From an uncultured Sphingomonas sp. (lineage in GTDB: Bacteria; Pseudomonadota; Alphaproteobacteria; Sphingomonadales; Sphingomonadaceae), in assembly GCA_913776045.1 (NCBI GenBank), contig CAJYOI010000023.1, forward strand, positions 62,001 to 126,000: a stretch of DNA of 64,000 nucleotides, in the 5' to 3' direction. Shown one piece after another: positions 55,738 to 63,922 of the stretch (within the stretch, counting starts at the first letter, position 1; every line of letters begins with the position of its first letter). Position numbers and translations under genes: made by a program. Under the pieces are notes generated by a model. That model searched no databases and had not been told where the DNA came from. It saw only the letters and a program-made list of their open reading frames with translations.

Positions 55738-57273
55738 TCACTTCCGCGCCCCACCCCGCCGATCATTCACCTGGTACGACAAAACCGCCTCTCCATTCCC
55801 CGGCACCATCGCCATCCAGGTCCAGATCCCGTCCACCCGCCCGACCCTGGCCGAAAAGTCGCCGATCGTCGTGTCCCCCGGAACGCCGACGCGTATCTCG
55901 ACCGCCACCGGCGCAGGATTGGCGTTCGTCACCCGCACCACCCCCGCCCCGGCGGCAAAGCTCTGGGCAACCATCACCTGTGCGCTGAGCCCGGCGCTTA
56001 TTTCCACCTTTCCGCCGACGGCGACGTCCTGCACCCGGCCGAGGCCGATCAGCACCTTCTCGCCGCCCCGATCGCCATAGAGCGCGCTGGTCCCGGCCGG
56101 CAGCGCGAGGTCCAGGCCGGAGGCGGCGTCGTTCTTCATCCGCAGCACGATCGCAACCGGTCGCGGTTCGAGAATGCCGGGTACGACCTGCAGCGTCAGG
56201 ACCCGCTCGAACCGAACTCCGTCCCGCTTCAACAGCGCGACCTGCTTCTGCTGGTTGGCGGCGACATCGACCCGTTCGGGCACGCGGTAGAGTTTCAGGT
56301 CGCCGAGATCCTCCGGCGGCGGCGGCGCTGCGGGCGCGGGTGGTGGCGGCGGCGGGGGTGGCGGTGGCGCCCCGTCGAACGACCGCATCATACGGCTGCC
56401 GGTGACGACGATATCCTCCGCCTCCTCGCGCCCATATTCGGGCAGGTCGGACGTCGTCGTCCCCAGCGGATAGCATCGCAGCGACAGAGCAGGTGTCGGG
56501 TAGCGATATTGCCGAAAAAACCGCCGCTCCAGCCGCCCCGCGACCGCATTCACCTGGGCGGTCGGAAAACTCTGGCCATTGGCATTGGCCAGCGTCATCC
56601 AGGCGAACAGGTCTAGCGTCGTCCCATCCGGCCGCAGCGTCGCGACATAGCTCGCACCCCAGTCGAAGTCGGTCGCGAGATACGACAGCGTGACCTTCGC
56701 CGTCACCGCGCGAGCGCTACGCGTGGTGACGCTCAAGACCGGGTCCGCCGACAACCCGGCAGGCACGCGGTCGTACACCGGCTTTTCGGGCAGCCCGCTG
56801 CACTTCAGCGTCTCGATCCCGCTCGCCGTCCGCAGCACGACGCCCGGCTGCGGCCCGGCGACGATCGTCGCCTCTTCCTCCCGCACCGCGCCGGTCGCGC
56901 GGTTGGTCCGGCGCAGCGTCACGCGGCGACCGAGTGTCCCGTCGACCAGTGCTGCAGGCGACAGCAACCGCGCATCGCGGTTCTTCTCGACCGTCCCGCC
57001 GGGCAGCCCGTCGATCACGGCGCTGACCGGGATCATGCCGTCGGCGACGCCTTCGAATCGCACGGTCGATTCGCCTGCGGGCAGCCGAACGGTACGCGTT
57101 TCGGAAATCAGCGCGAAGCCGTTCGGGTTGCGCCGGTCGATCGTCCCGTCACGCCCGCGATAGGGATCGCGATAGACGGTCACCGCGATGTCGCTCGGCT
57201 TCGACGCCGTCACGGTCGCCGGTTCGGCTGCAACCTGCGCCGAGCCGAACAGCAAAGCGGCGAGCCAGAACAT
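55738..57273 (-). CDS. DUF4139 protein with Pro-rich insert, second of a tandem pair
   Basis: 511 residues with a signal peptide (FWLAALLFGSAQVAA). The N-terminal part (TVYRDPYRG..., RLPAGESTVRFEGVADGM) and C-terminal part (IWTWMAMVPGNGEAVLSYQV) fit the DUF4140/DUF4139 beta-rich pair. Near the middle is EEAEDIVVTGSRMM, which looks like the start region (TonB-box-like) of sphingomonad TonB-dependent receptors, then a run of about ten Pro. Then comes PEDLGDLKLYRVPERVDVAANQQKQV. It overlaps the upstream paralog by one base (TGATG). Location is probably periplasmic or outer membrane; function unknown. Confidence 0.8.
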   Translation of the reverse strand: MFWLAALLFGSAQVAAEPATVTASKPSDIAVTVYRDPYRGRDGTIDRRNPNGFALISETRTVRLPAGESTVRFEGVADGMIPVSAVIDGLPGGTVEKNRDARLLSPAALVDGTLGRRVTLRRTNRATGAVREEEATIVAGPQPGVVLRTASGIETLKCSGLPEKPVYDRVPAGLSADPVLSVTTRSARAVTAKVTLSYLATDFDWGASYVATLRPDGTTLDLFAWMTLANANGQSFPTAQVNAVAGRLERRFFRQYRYPTPALSLRCYPLGTTTSDLPEYGREEAEDIVVTGSRMMRSFDGAPPPPPPPPPPAPAAPPPPEDLGDLKLYRVPERVDVAANQQKQVALLKRDGVRFERVLTLQVVPGILEPRPVAIVLRMKNDAASGLDLALPAGTSALYGDRGGEKVLIGLGRVQDVAVGGKVEISAGLSAQVMVAQSFAAGAGVVRVTNANPAPVAVEIRVGVPGDTTIGDFSARVGRVDGIWTWMAMVPGNGEAVLSYQVNDRRGGARK

Positions 57274-58694
57274 CAGTAGCGGGTTTCGAACGTCGCCGTG
57301 ACCATTGTCGTGCCGTTCGCCGGCACCGCGACCGACCACACGGTCGCATCGGCATCACGCCGCACGCTCTTCAGGCTTTCCTGCACGATCCGCGTGTCGG
57401 AAAAGCCCCAATCCAGCCCACCCTGCACCACATCGACCGTCACCGGCCGCGGCCGGGCGTTCGTCACCGTATAGCGCATCCGCGTACGCCAGCGATCCGA
57501 CCCCAGTTGCGTCCGTTCCTCGACCACCGGCTGGACTTTCACGTCGAACGCGTCGCCGGTCCGGAGCGCGATGCGCGAGCCCTGCGGCGTATGGCCGATG
57601 ACGTTCTCGCCGGTGAATTGCGCTTGGCCCCGCGCATCGCGCACATAGACGCGCACCGTCCCGGCGGGCAGCGCATCGCCCAGCCCGCCGCCGCGTGCGT
57701 TGGAGAAGCGAAGCATCGAGCCCGCACTCACCGGTTCACGCGCCGAATTCAGCCAAGGATTGACGAACTCATAGCCCGAGGTCGCCGCCGCGCCCTTCAC
57801 GTCCAGGAAGCTGACCTGCTTGGTCTGCTTGTCGGCGATCGTCGTCCGTTCGGCGAGCGGATAGATGTAGAAGTCACCCAGTTGCTCGCGCGCCGCCGTC
57901 TCCGTCCCTGCCTGACGCAGCGGACCCTGCCGCACGGTGCGCGGACGGAACGTCTGCATGCCGTCGTCAGCCGACGCGACGTCGCCTGCCACCAGCAGCG
58001 TGCGCGCGGCGTTGAACGTCGTGCCGGTCGCGTTGCGCAACGTCACCCAGCCCTGGACGTCGATCGTCCCGGCCCTGTCGTCGAACAGCGCGACATAATC
58101 GGCCTGCCAGCCGAGCCCACGCGTCAGATAGGACAGGGTCGCCGGCCGCACCCCAGCCCGCTCGCTCGCCAGCGTGACCGACAAGGTCGGCCGTGCGCGC
58201 AGGTTTGGCGGAATCTTGTCGAACACCACGCGCACCGGCAGGCCGTCGTCGCGCAGCACTTCGATCCGGTCGCCGATCTGCAGCACAACGCCCCCGTTGA
58301 CCGCCAGCACCTTGGCCCGCTCGCGTGTCTCCACGCCGGTCGCCGGGTTGGTGCGCACCAGGGTCAGCGTCTCACCGACGGCGGCCTCCATCAGGCTGGT
58401 CGGGCTCAGCAGGTCGTAATCGAAATTCTGCTCGACGATCGCCGCATCGGGCGCGCTCAGCGATACCGTCTCGGGCCGGATCTGCGCGCTGACGTCGGGA
58501 AAGGCCTGACGTGTCCGGCCCGCGGGCAGGTCGATACGGCGGATATCCTGCACCAGCGCCACGTCGTTGTTGTAGATCGTAACCGACAGATCGCCCTGCG
58601 CGGTCGCGGCGGATGCGGCGGCGGGCACGTCGCTTTGCGCGGCAACCGGTTGCGCCAGCATCAGCAGGCCACCGGCCAGAATCGCTTTGGACAT
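57273..58694 (-). CDS. DUF4139 protein, first of a tandem pair
   Basis: 473 residues with a signal peptide (KAILAGGLLMLAQPVAA). The N-terminal domain has LSVTIYNNDVALVQDIRRIDLPAGRTRQAFPDV and VEQNFDYDLLSPTSLMEAAVG; the C-terminal domain has YEFVNPWLNS, PAGTVRVYVRD and SVAVPANGTTMVTATFETRY, typical of DUF4139. These families are predicted secreted beta proteins of unknown role. GGGGAG precedes the ATG. It shares ancestry with the following gene but lacks the Pro-rich insert, so the pair is likely an old duplication. Confidence 0.85.
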   Translation of the reverse strand: MSKAILAGGLLMLAQPVAAQSDVPAAASAATAQGDLSVTIYNNDVALVQDIRRIDLPAGRTRQAFPDVSAQIRPETVSLSAPDAAIVEQNFDYDLLSPTSLMEAAVGETLTLVRTNPATGVETRERAKVLAVNGGVVLQIGDRIEVLRDDGLPVRVVFDKIPPNLRARPTLSVTLASERAGVRPATLSYLTRGLGWQADYVALFDDRAGTIDVQGWVTLRNATGTTFNAARTLLVAGDVASADDGMQTFRPRTVRQGPLRQAGTETAAREQLGDFYIYPLAERTTIADKQTKQVSFLDVKGAAATSGYEFVNPWLNSAREPVSAGSMLRFSNARGGGLGDALPAGTVRVYVRDARGQAQFTGENVIGHTPQGSRIALRTGDAFDVKVQPVVEERTQLGSDRWRTRMRYTVTNARPRPVTVDVVQGGLDWGFSDTRIVQESLKSVRRDADATVWSVAVPANGTTMVTATFETRY

Positions 58695-58761
58695 CTCATA
58701 CTCCCCGCGCGAACGTTTTCGGCGTAGCATGACCCAGCGCGACGCCCGCGGCAATGGTCCT

Positions 58762-59322
58762 TCAGGCTGTGCCCGTCGTCGCCGCCAGCATCCGCGGGTC
58801 GATGCCGACACTCTCGAACCCGGCGCTCCAGCGGGCGTCGGCCGGCGTATCGAACAACAGCGCGTCGTCGCCGGCCACGTTGAACCAGCCGTGGCGGCGC
58901 ATTTCCCCGTCCAGCTGCCCTTCGCCCCACCCGGCGTATCCAAGTGCGGGCAGCCAACGACGCGGCCCCGTGCCTCCGGTGATCGCGCGCAGCACGTCGA
59001 CCGTGCCCGACATCGCCCAGCGGCCGGCGACATCGACCGTGTCCGCCCCGCTCCAGTCGCGCGAATGAAGCACGAACCCGCGCCGCGTCTCGCACGGGCC
59101 GCCCAGATGGACCGGCACGTCGGGCGTATCGCCCGGCGCGATGTCGAGCTGCTTCAGCATGTCGTGAAAGCTCAAGCCGTCGACGATCGTTCCGATGCCG
59201 ATGCCCAGCGCCCCGTCTTCGTCATGGGTACACATCGCGATCACCGCGCGTTCGAATCGCGGGTCGCCGATGCCGGGCATCGCCAGCAGGAACTGTCCGG
59301 TCAGAAAGGTAGCGGTCTGCAT
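58762..59322 (-). CDS. YqgE/AlgH family protein
   Basis: 186 residues matching the DUF179 family: TFLTGQFLLAMPGIGDPRFERAVI, then GPCETRRGFVLHS, SGTVDVLRAI and ALGYAGWGEGQLDGEM. Widely conserved, with a compact fold; a role in transcription regulation has been suggested (AlgH) but biochemical function is not settled. The ATG at 59322 gives the conserved N-terminus. It is divergent from the peroxiredoxin gene. Confidence 0.92.
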   Translation of the reverse strand: MQTATFLTGQFLLAMPGIGDPRFERAVIAMCTHDEDGALGIGIGTIVDGLSFHDMLKQLDIAPGDTPDVPVHLGGPCETRRGFVLHSRDWSGADTVDVAGRWAMSGTVDVLRAITGGTGPRRWLPALGYAGWGEGQLDGEMRRHGWFNVAGDDALLFDTPADARWSAGFESVGIDPRMLAATTGTA

Positions 59323-59447
59323 CAGTGTCTGAACATAGCCCGCCGCCCCCGGTGCCGCCACCGCTTGAAAAATTTCCCGCGTCGTCCAGATGGACGGCAG
59401 ACCGAACGCCGCCCCGGATGGGCGGCCGGCAACAGGAGCTGCACGAT

Positions 59448-59930
59448 ATGACGATCAAGGTTGGCGACCGCCTTCCCAGCGTGACTTTCGCCAAGGCGAC
59501 CGAGAACGGGCCGGAAAGCGTGACCTCCGACGAATTCTTCGCCGGCCGCAAGGTCGCGTTGTTCTCCGTCCCCGGTGCCTTCACGCCCACCTGCTCGGCG
59601 AAGCATCTGCCGGGGTTCGTCGACAAGGCCGAGGATCTGAAGGCCAAGGGCATCGACGCCGTCGCCTGCACCGCGGTGAACGACGCGTTCGTGCTGGGCG
59701 CCTGGAAGGACCAGAACAACGCCGGCGACGCGGTGACGATGCTGGCCGACGGCAACGCGGAGTTCGTGAAGGCGGCAGGCCTGGAAATGGACGGGACGAA
59801 GTTCGGCATGGGCACGCGCGGCCAGCGCTTCTCGATGGTCGTCAACGACGGCGTCGTCGAACAGCTGAACGTCGAGGCACCGGGCGAATTCAAGGTGAGC
59901 TCGGCCGAACACATGATCGACCAGCTCTGA
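59448..59930 (+). CDS. Peroxiredoxin (Prx5 type)
   Basis: 160 residues. The peroxidatic Cys49 is in PGAFTPTCSAKHLPGF, the Prx5/redoxin signature, followed by VACTAVNDAFVLGAWK and FGMGTRGQRFSMVV. It reduces hydrogen peroxide and alkyl peroxides with thiol donors. A possible resolving Cys is Cys73 in VACTAV. AGGAG lies 12 bases before the ATG. It is a stand-alone gene divergent from yqgE. Confidence 0.93.
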   Translation: MTIKVGDRLPSVTFAKATENGPESVTSDEFFAGRKVALFSVPGAFTPTCSAKHLPGFVDKAEDLKAKGIDAVACTAVNDAFVLGAWKDQNNAGDAVTMLADGNAEFVKAAGLEMDGTKFGMGTRGQRFSMVVNDGVVEQLNVEAPGEFKVSSAEHMIDQL

Positions 59931-60038
59931 TGCGCCTATCCGCCGGGCGCGTGTGCGGCCGGCGGTTCCGTTTCGTCGGTGGAACCCGGCGCTGGTCATG
60001 GGGTTGATCCCTCCGCGTAACGAAACGGAGTATCTTAC

Positions 60039-60350
60039 ATGGCTACGTCCACTCTCGACACGACCGACACCAGCTCGGTCACGACCACCGAAGGCCGTCA
60101 GGCGCTGTTCAACACCGCGAAGGATGCGGTGACCGAAGCCGTCCAGACCGCGGTCGATGCGGTGAAGGCCAATCCTAAGACCGCCGCCGCCATCGCCGCC
60201 GGCGCGACCGCAGCGGTCGCCGGTGCCGCCTATGGCGCGACAAAGCTGGCGACGTCGAAGTCGAGCGGCAGCACAGCCAAGAAGAGCACGCCGGCCAAGC
60301 GGGCCCCGGCCAAGCGCGCGCCGGCCAAGTCGGCCGCGAGCAAGCACTGA
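60039..60350 (+). CDS. Small membrane-anchored protein with histone H1-like basic tail
   Basis: 103 residues. The acidic/Thr-rich start is followed by an amphipathic helix (FNTAKDAVTEAVQTAVDAVK), a hydrophobic Ala/Gly segment (about 50-68, TAAAIAAGATAAVAGAAYGA) and a basic tail with AKR/AP repeats (TPAKRAPAKRAPAKS). It resembles the layout of ribosome- or DNA-associated membrane proteins of the DUF883/ElaB kind only loosely. A similar architecture, in reverse order, is found in the protein at 61954. Function unknown. GGAG precedes the ATG. Confidence 0.65.
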   Translation: MATSTLDTTDTSSVTTTEGRQALFNTAKDAVTEAVQTAVDAVKANPKTAAAIAAGATAAVAGAAYGATKLATSKSSGSTAKKSTPAKRAPAKRAPAKSAASKH

Positions 60351-60439
60351 TCCGGTTCCGGCCCGCGTCCTCGCACGCGGGCCGGACGCAATATCCCGCG
60401 AGTCTTGCCAGCGTAACGCGTGCGGCGTAACGCTTCTCG

Positions 60440-61879
60440 ATGACTCAAGCATCTGACATTATCGCCGAACTCGACCGCCTCTATTCCGCATCGGTCGATC
60501 GTTTGAAATCGGCGCTGACTCGATATCTGACGGACGGCACGCCCCCACCGACGCAAGCGCGGTTCGACGGGTCGTTTGCCTATCCTGAAATCCGCCTGAC
60601 CTTCCGCCCCGGCGTCGATCGGCCCGCGCCGCTGCGCTCGTTCGGCCGGCTCGTCACCCCGGGCGAATACGCTATCAGCGTCACGAAGCCTGCGATCTTC
60701 GCCGACTATCTGATCGAACAGCTGACCCTGTTGATCGAGGATTATGACGTCGAGGTATCGGCCGCTGAAGGCCGGCAGGAAATCCCGTTCCCCTACGTCT
60801 TGGACCCCGGTCACGCGCTGGCGCTCGACGAGGTTTCGGCACTCGAACTGGCACGCCATTTCCCCGCGACCGAACTCGCGCATATCGGTGACGAGATCGC
60901 CGACGGCATGTGGGAATCGGTCGACGGCATCCGCCCGCTCGCGCTGTTCGATGGCTTGCGTACCGACTTCAGCCTGGCACGCCTGCGCCACTACACCGGT
61001 ACTCCGCCCGAGCATGTCCAGCGCTATGTGTTGTTCACCAACTATCACCGCTATGTCGACGAATTCGTCCGCTGGGGTGCATCGCAGCTGACCGAAGGCT
61101 CGCGCTTCACCGGTCTGTCCGGTGCGGGCGGGATCGTCATCACGTCGCCAGACCAGGTCGACAAGATCGCCGGCGACAGCAGCGCGTGGCGGCGCCACCA
61201 GATGCCGGCCTATCACCTGATGGCCGCCGACGGGACGGGCATCACGCTCGTGAACATCGGCGTCGGCCCGTCGAATGCGAAGACGATCTGTGATCACCTC
61301 GCCGTGATGCGGCCGGAGGCGTGGCTGATGATCGGCCACTGCGGCGGGCTGCGCCCCTCGCAGCGGATCGGCGACTATGTGCTCGCCCACGCCTATCTGC
61401 GCGACGACCATGTGCTCGACGACGTGCTGCCACCGGAAATCCCGGTGCCGGCGATCGCCGAAGTTCAGCAGGCCCTCGCGCGTGCCGCAGCGACCGTATC
61501 GGGTCAATCGGGCGAGGAACTGAAGCGTCGCCTGCGCACCGGCACGATCGTCACCACCGACGACCGCAACTGGGAACTGCGCTATTCGCAGTCGGCGCTG
61601 CGCTTCTCGCTCAGCCGCGCGGTCGGGATCGACATGGAATCGGCGACGATCGCTGCGCAGGGCTATCGCTTCCGCGTCCCCTATGGAACGTTGCTCTGCG
61701 TGTCGGACAAGCCGCTCCACGGCGAACTGAAGCTGCCGGGACAGGCCAATCGCTTCTACGAACGCGCGATCAACGAACATATGCGGATCGGCATCGAAAC
61801 CTGCGAGGAACTGCGCCGCGAAGGGCCGAAGCTGCATAGCCGCAAGCTGCGCGCCTTTAGCGAACCGCCATTTCGGTGA
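60440..61879 (+). CDS. amn: AMP nucleosidase
   Basis: Hydrolyses AMP to adenine and ribose 5-phosphate. 479 residues, full length: the N-terminal AMP nucleosidase domain (about 1-190, with FDGSFAYPEIRLTFRPG and EIPFPYVLDPGHALALDE) and the C-terminal phosphorylase-type domain (with VNIGVGPSNAKTICDHLAVMRPE, GHCGGLRPSQRIGDYVLAHAY and GIDMESATIAAQGYRFRVPYGTLLCVSDKPLHGELKL). It may feed adenine to the deaminase at 29.9 kb. It is flanked on both sides by genes for small basic membrane proteins. Confidence 0.95.
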   Translation: MTQASDIIAELDRLYSASVDRLKSALTRYLTDGTPPPTQARFDGSFAYPEIRLTFRPGVDRPAPLRSFGRLVTPGEYAISVTKPAIFADYLIEQLTLLIEDYDVEVSAAEGRQEIPFPYVLDPGHALALDEVSALELARHFPATELAHIGDEIADGMWESVDGIRPLALFDGLRTDFSLARLRHYTGTPPEHVQRYVLFTNYHRYVDEFVRWGASQLTEGSRFTGLSGAGGIVITSPDQVDKIAGDSSAWRRHQMPAYHLMAADGTGITLVNIGVGPSNAKTICDHLAVMRPEAWLMIGHCGGLRPSQRIGDYVLAHAYLRDDHVLDDVLPPEIPVPAIAEVQQALARAAATVSGQSGEELKRRLRTGTIVTTDDRNWELRYSQSALRFSLSRAVGIDMESATIAAQGYRFRVPYGTLLCVSDKPLHGELKLPGQANRFYERAINEHMRIGIETCEELRREGPKLHSRKLRAFSEPPFR

Positions 61880-61953
61880 TGTAACGAGATTGTGGGGATA
61901 CGCTTGGGCAGTTAGGCGTTGGCGGCGAAACGATCTTCATCGGAGCGCCTGCC

Positions 61954-62457
61954 ATGGCCGACACGCCCAAGACCCCCGCCCCGCCGCCGCGCCGCAAGTC
62001 CGCCACCGGTCCGCGCAAGACGACCCGCACCGCGACCCCACGCGCGACGAAAGCACCGGCCGCCGCGAAGGACGAGGGCGAGGTGGCGGCGCCCAAGCCT
62101 GCCCGCAAGGCGCCGGCCAAGCGTGCCTCGACCGGCTCGTCGCGCCGCACGATCACCGCAGCGAAGCCCACCGCGGCGACCCGTGCGACGACGGCAGCGA
62201 AGTCGGCCGCCACCAAGGTTTCGCGCCGGGCGAGCAAGGCGGCGGAAACGGTGTCGGACGCGGCAACCAGCGCCCGCCGGTCGGTGGCTCAATCGGCTCC
62301 GGCGCAGAAGGTATCGGACACCCGCGAAAAGATGGGCGACCGCAATTTCTTCGCGGCACTGATCGGCGGTGCGGCCGCGATCGCCGCGACGGTCGGCGGC
62401 ATCCTCTATGCGGTGCGCGAGGGGAAGCCGGTCGCGAAGGACGACTTGGACATCTGA
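61954..62457 (+). CDS. Histone H1-like basic protein with C-terminal membrane helix
   Basis: 167 residues. The N-terminal two thirds is Lys/Ala/Pro/Thr-rich (PPPRRKSATGPRKTTRTATP, RKAPAKRASTGSSRR, then Ala/Thr/Ser helices with regular Arg/Lys), like eukaryotic H1 tails. A hydrophobic segment (about 135-152, FFAALIGGAAAIAATVGGIL) lies near the C-terminus, with YAVREGKPVAKDDLDI after it. It may tether nucleic acid or acidic partners to the membrane. No known family recognised. It follows amn by 74 bases. Confidence 0.65.
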   Translation: MADTPKTPAPPPRRKSATGPRKTTRTATPRATKAPAAAKDEGEVAAPKPARKAPAKRASTGSSRRTITAAKPTAATRATTAAKSAATKVSRRASKAAETVSDAATSARRSVAQSAPAQKVSDTREKMGDRNFFAALIGGAAAIAATVGGILYAVREGKPVAKDDLDI

Positions 62458-62470
62458 GTTTACCCGCTTT

Positions 62471-62566
62471 CCGGCGAAGGCCGGGGTCCAGGCTCGACAC
62501 TCTCTGAGCGGATCAACCTTCGCTCATCGGCGTAAGGCACCTGGACCTCGCCTTGCCCGGGGCAAC
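62471..62566. repeat. REP-like inverted repeat, CCGGCGAAGGCCGGGGTCC type
   Basis: The left arm CCGGCGAAGGCCGGGGTCCA (62471-62490) and the right arm CCTGGACCTCGCCTTGCCCGG (62540-62560) are imperfect reverse complements. It fills the gap between the H1-like gene and the convergent hydrolase gene. Confidence 0.6.
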
Positions 62567-62578
62567 GTGCGTTATGAA

Positions 62579-63340
62579 CTACCCCGCCAGAAAATCCGCC
62601 ATCGCTTGGCCCAGCTCCGGCTTGGTCACCGCGCTCATGTGTCCGCCCGCCACCTCGACATAGCGCGCGTTCGGCAGCACATCGGCCAGGGCAGCGCCCG
62701 AACCGACCTCGTCATCCTCGCGTCCCATCACCACCAGCGCCGGCTGCAATACTGCCTCCAGCACCTCGCGTGGGGTATCGGCAAAGGTCTGGAGCACCCC
62801 CAGCAACGCCTGAGGGTCGCCGCCGGTCGTCTTCAGAAACGCTTCCGCCATGAACGCCGGCGATCCGCGCGGGTGCTTGCCGAGGTTGGACAGCACGTTG
62901 CGGAAATGGTCCGACCGCCCGCTGGCATCCGTCAGCCCCTCCAACCCCATGCCGGTGAACATCACCCGCCGCGGGGTGGCACCCGTTGCCAGCATCCGCC
63001 CCGTCGTCCGTGCGCCGAGCGAATAACCGCCCAGATCATAGTCGGTCAGCCCCAGGTGCGCGACCAGCGCATGGGCGTCCCGGGTCAATGCATCGTGCGG
63101 ATAGGCCGACAGGTCGTGCGGCGTCGCGCTTTCGCCATGGCCGCGCAGGTCGGGCATGATCACCCGGAAGCCGCGTGCTGCGATCTTCTCGGCATGGCCG
63201 AACTTGATCCAGTTGGTCTGCGCATCGCTGAAATAGCCGTGGATCAGGACGACCGCGCGCCCCTCCCCCATTTCGCGATAGGCGATCCGTTCGCCATCGA
63301 AGCTGTCGAAAAAGCGCGTTTCAGTCGGGGAGCTTGCCAC
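62579..63340 (-). CDS. Alpha/beta hydrolase
   Basis: 253 residues. The fold's markers are LIHGYFSDAQTN (oxyanion region), the nucleophile elbow GGYSLGAR (Ser), an acidic residue near GREDDEV and the catalytic His in AGGHMSAV. No signal peptide; probably cytosolic esterase or related hydrolase; substrate unknown. The GTG at 63340 is the only good start. It is divergent from the MarR gene. Confidence 0.88.
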   Translation of the reverse strand: MASSPTETRFFDSFDGERIAYREMGEGRAVVLIHGYFSDAQTNWIKFGHAEKIAARGFRVIMPDLRGHGESATPHDLSAYPHDALTRDAHALVAHLGLTDYDLGGYSLGARTTGRMLATGATPRRVMFTGMGLEGLTDASGRSDHFRNVLSNLGKHPRGSPAFMAEAFLKTTGGDPQALLGVLQTFADTPREVLEAVLQPALVVMGREDDEVGSGAALADVLPNARYVEVAGGHMSAVTKPELGQAMADFLAG

Positions 63341-63454
63341 AGGCCTTCATCCATCTCTCGTCGACATTGGGGTAATCCTCGCTGCGCATAGCGGGCAGGT
63401 CGCGCACGTCCAGCAGTTCGATCGAGACAATTTGAGGACATGCGCTGGCTTTAT

Positions 63455-63468
63455 ATAAGCATGCTTAT
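63455..63468. promoter_or_regulatory. Palindrome between the divergent hydrolase and MarR genes
   Basis: ATAAGCATGCTTAT is a perfect 14-base palindrome in an AT-rich island (63450-63472), 13 bases before the MarR start codon. MarR-family regulators commonly bind such sites in their own promoters, so it is a likely operator for the regulator and perhaps for the efflux genes that follow. Confidence 0.6.
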
Positions 63469-63481
63469 TATATGCGCCGTC

Positions 63482-63922
63482 ATGTCCGACAGCTTAGGCT
63501 TTCTCATCAGCGATGTGTCGCGTCTGATGCGCCGCCGTTTCGACGAACGCGCGCGCCTGGTCGGGGCGACCCGCGCGCAGTGGAAGACGCTCGTCACCCT
63601 GTCGCGCAACGAAGGGATCAACCAGGGCGGCCTCGCCGAACTGCTGGAGGTCGAGCCGATCACGCTCTGCCGTATGGTGGACCGACTGGAAGAGTCCGGG
63701 ATGGTCGAACGCCGCCGCGACCCAGGTGATCGTCGTGCGTGGCAGATCTACCTGACCGATGCGGCAAAGCCCGTCCTCGAACAACTCCGCGGCCATGCCG
63801 ACGTGATGTTCGAAACCGCCTTCGCCGGCCTGGATCCCGCCGACCGTACCCGATTGACCGCGGCGCTCGAACGCGTCCGCTCCAACCTGACCGACATGCC
63901 GAAGGACGCCGCTCATGGCTGA
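63482..63922 (+). CDS. MarR family transcriptional regulator
   Basis: 146 residues with a winged helix-turn-helix (about 30-100): WKTLVTLSRNEGINQGGLAELLEVEPITLCRMVDRLEESGMVERR, then DPGDRRAWQIYLTDAAKPVL. The family usually represses neighbouring efflux or detoxification genes and is released by small aromatic ligands. The ATG before SDSLGFLISDVSRLM is chosen; upstream ATG codons fall within the palindromic operator region. The stop overlaps the next gene by eight bases. Confidence 0.92.
   Translation: MSDSLGFLISDVSRLMRRRFDERARLVGATRAQWKTLVTLSRNEGINQGGLAELLEVEPITLCRMVDRLEESGMVERRRDPGDRRAWQIYLTDAAKPVLEQLRGHADVMFETAFAGLDPADRTRLTAALERVRSNLTDMPKDAAHG

Noticed and set aside
56330..56372. Repeat GGCGGCGGCGG as a simple-sequence contingency locus
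   Set aside because: It simply encodes the polyproline run on the minus strand; the frame is intact and there is no sign of slippage.
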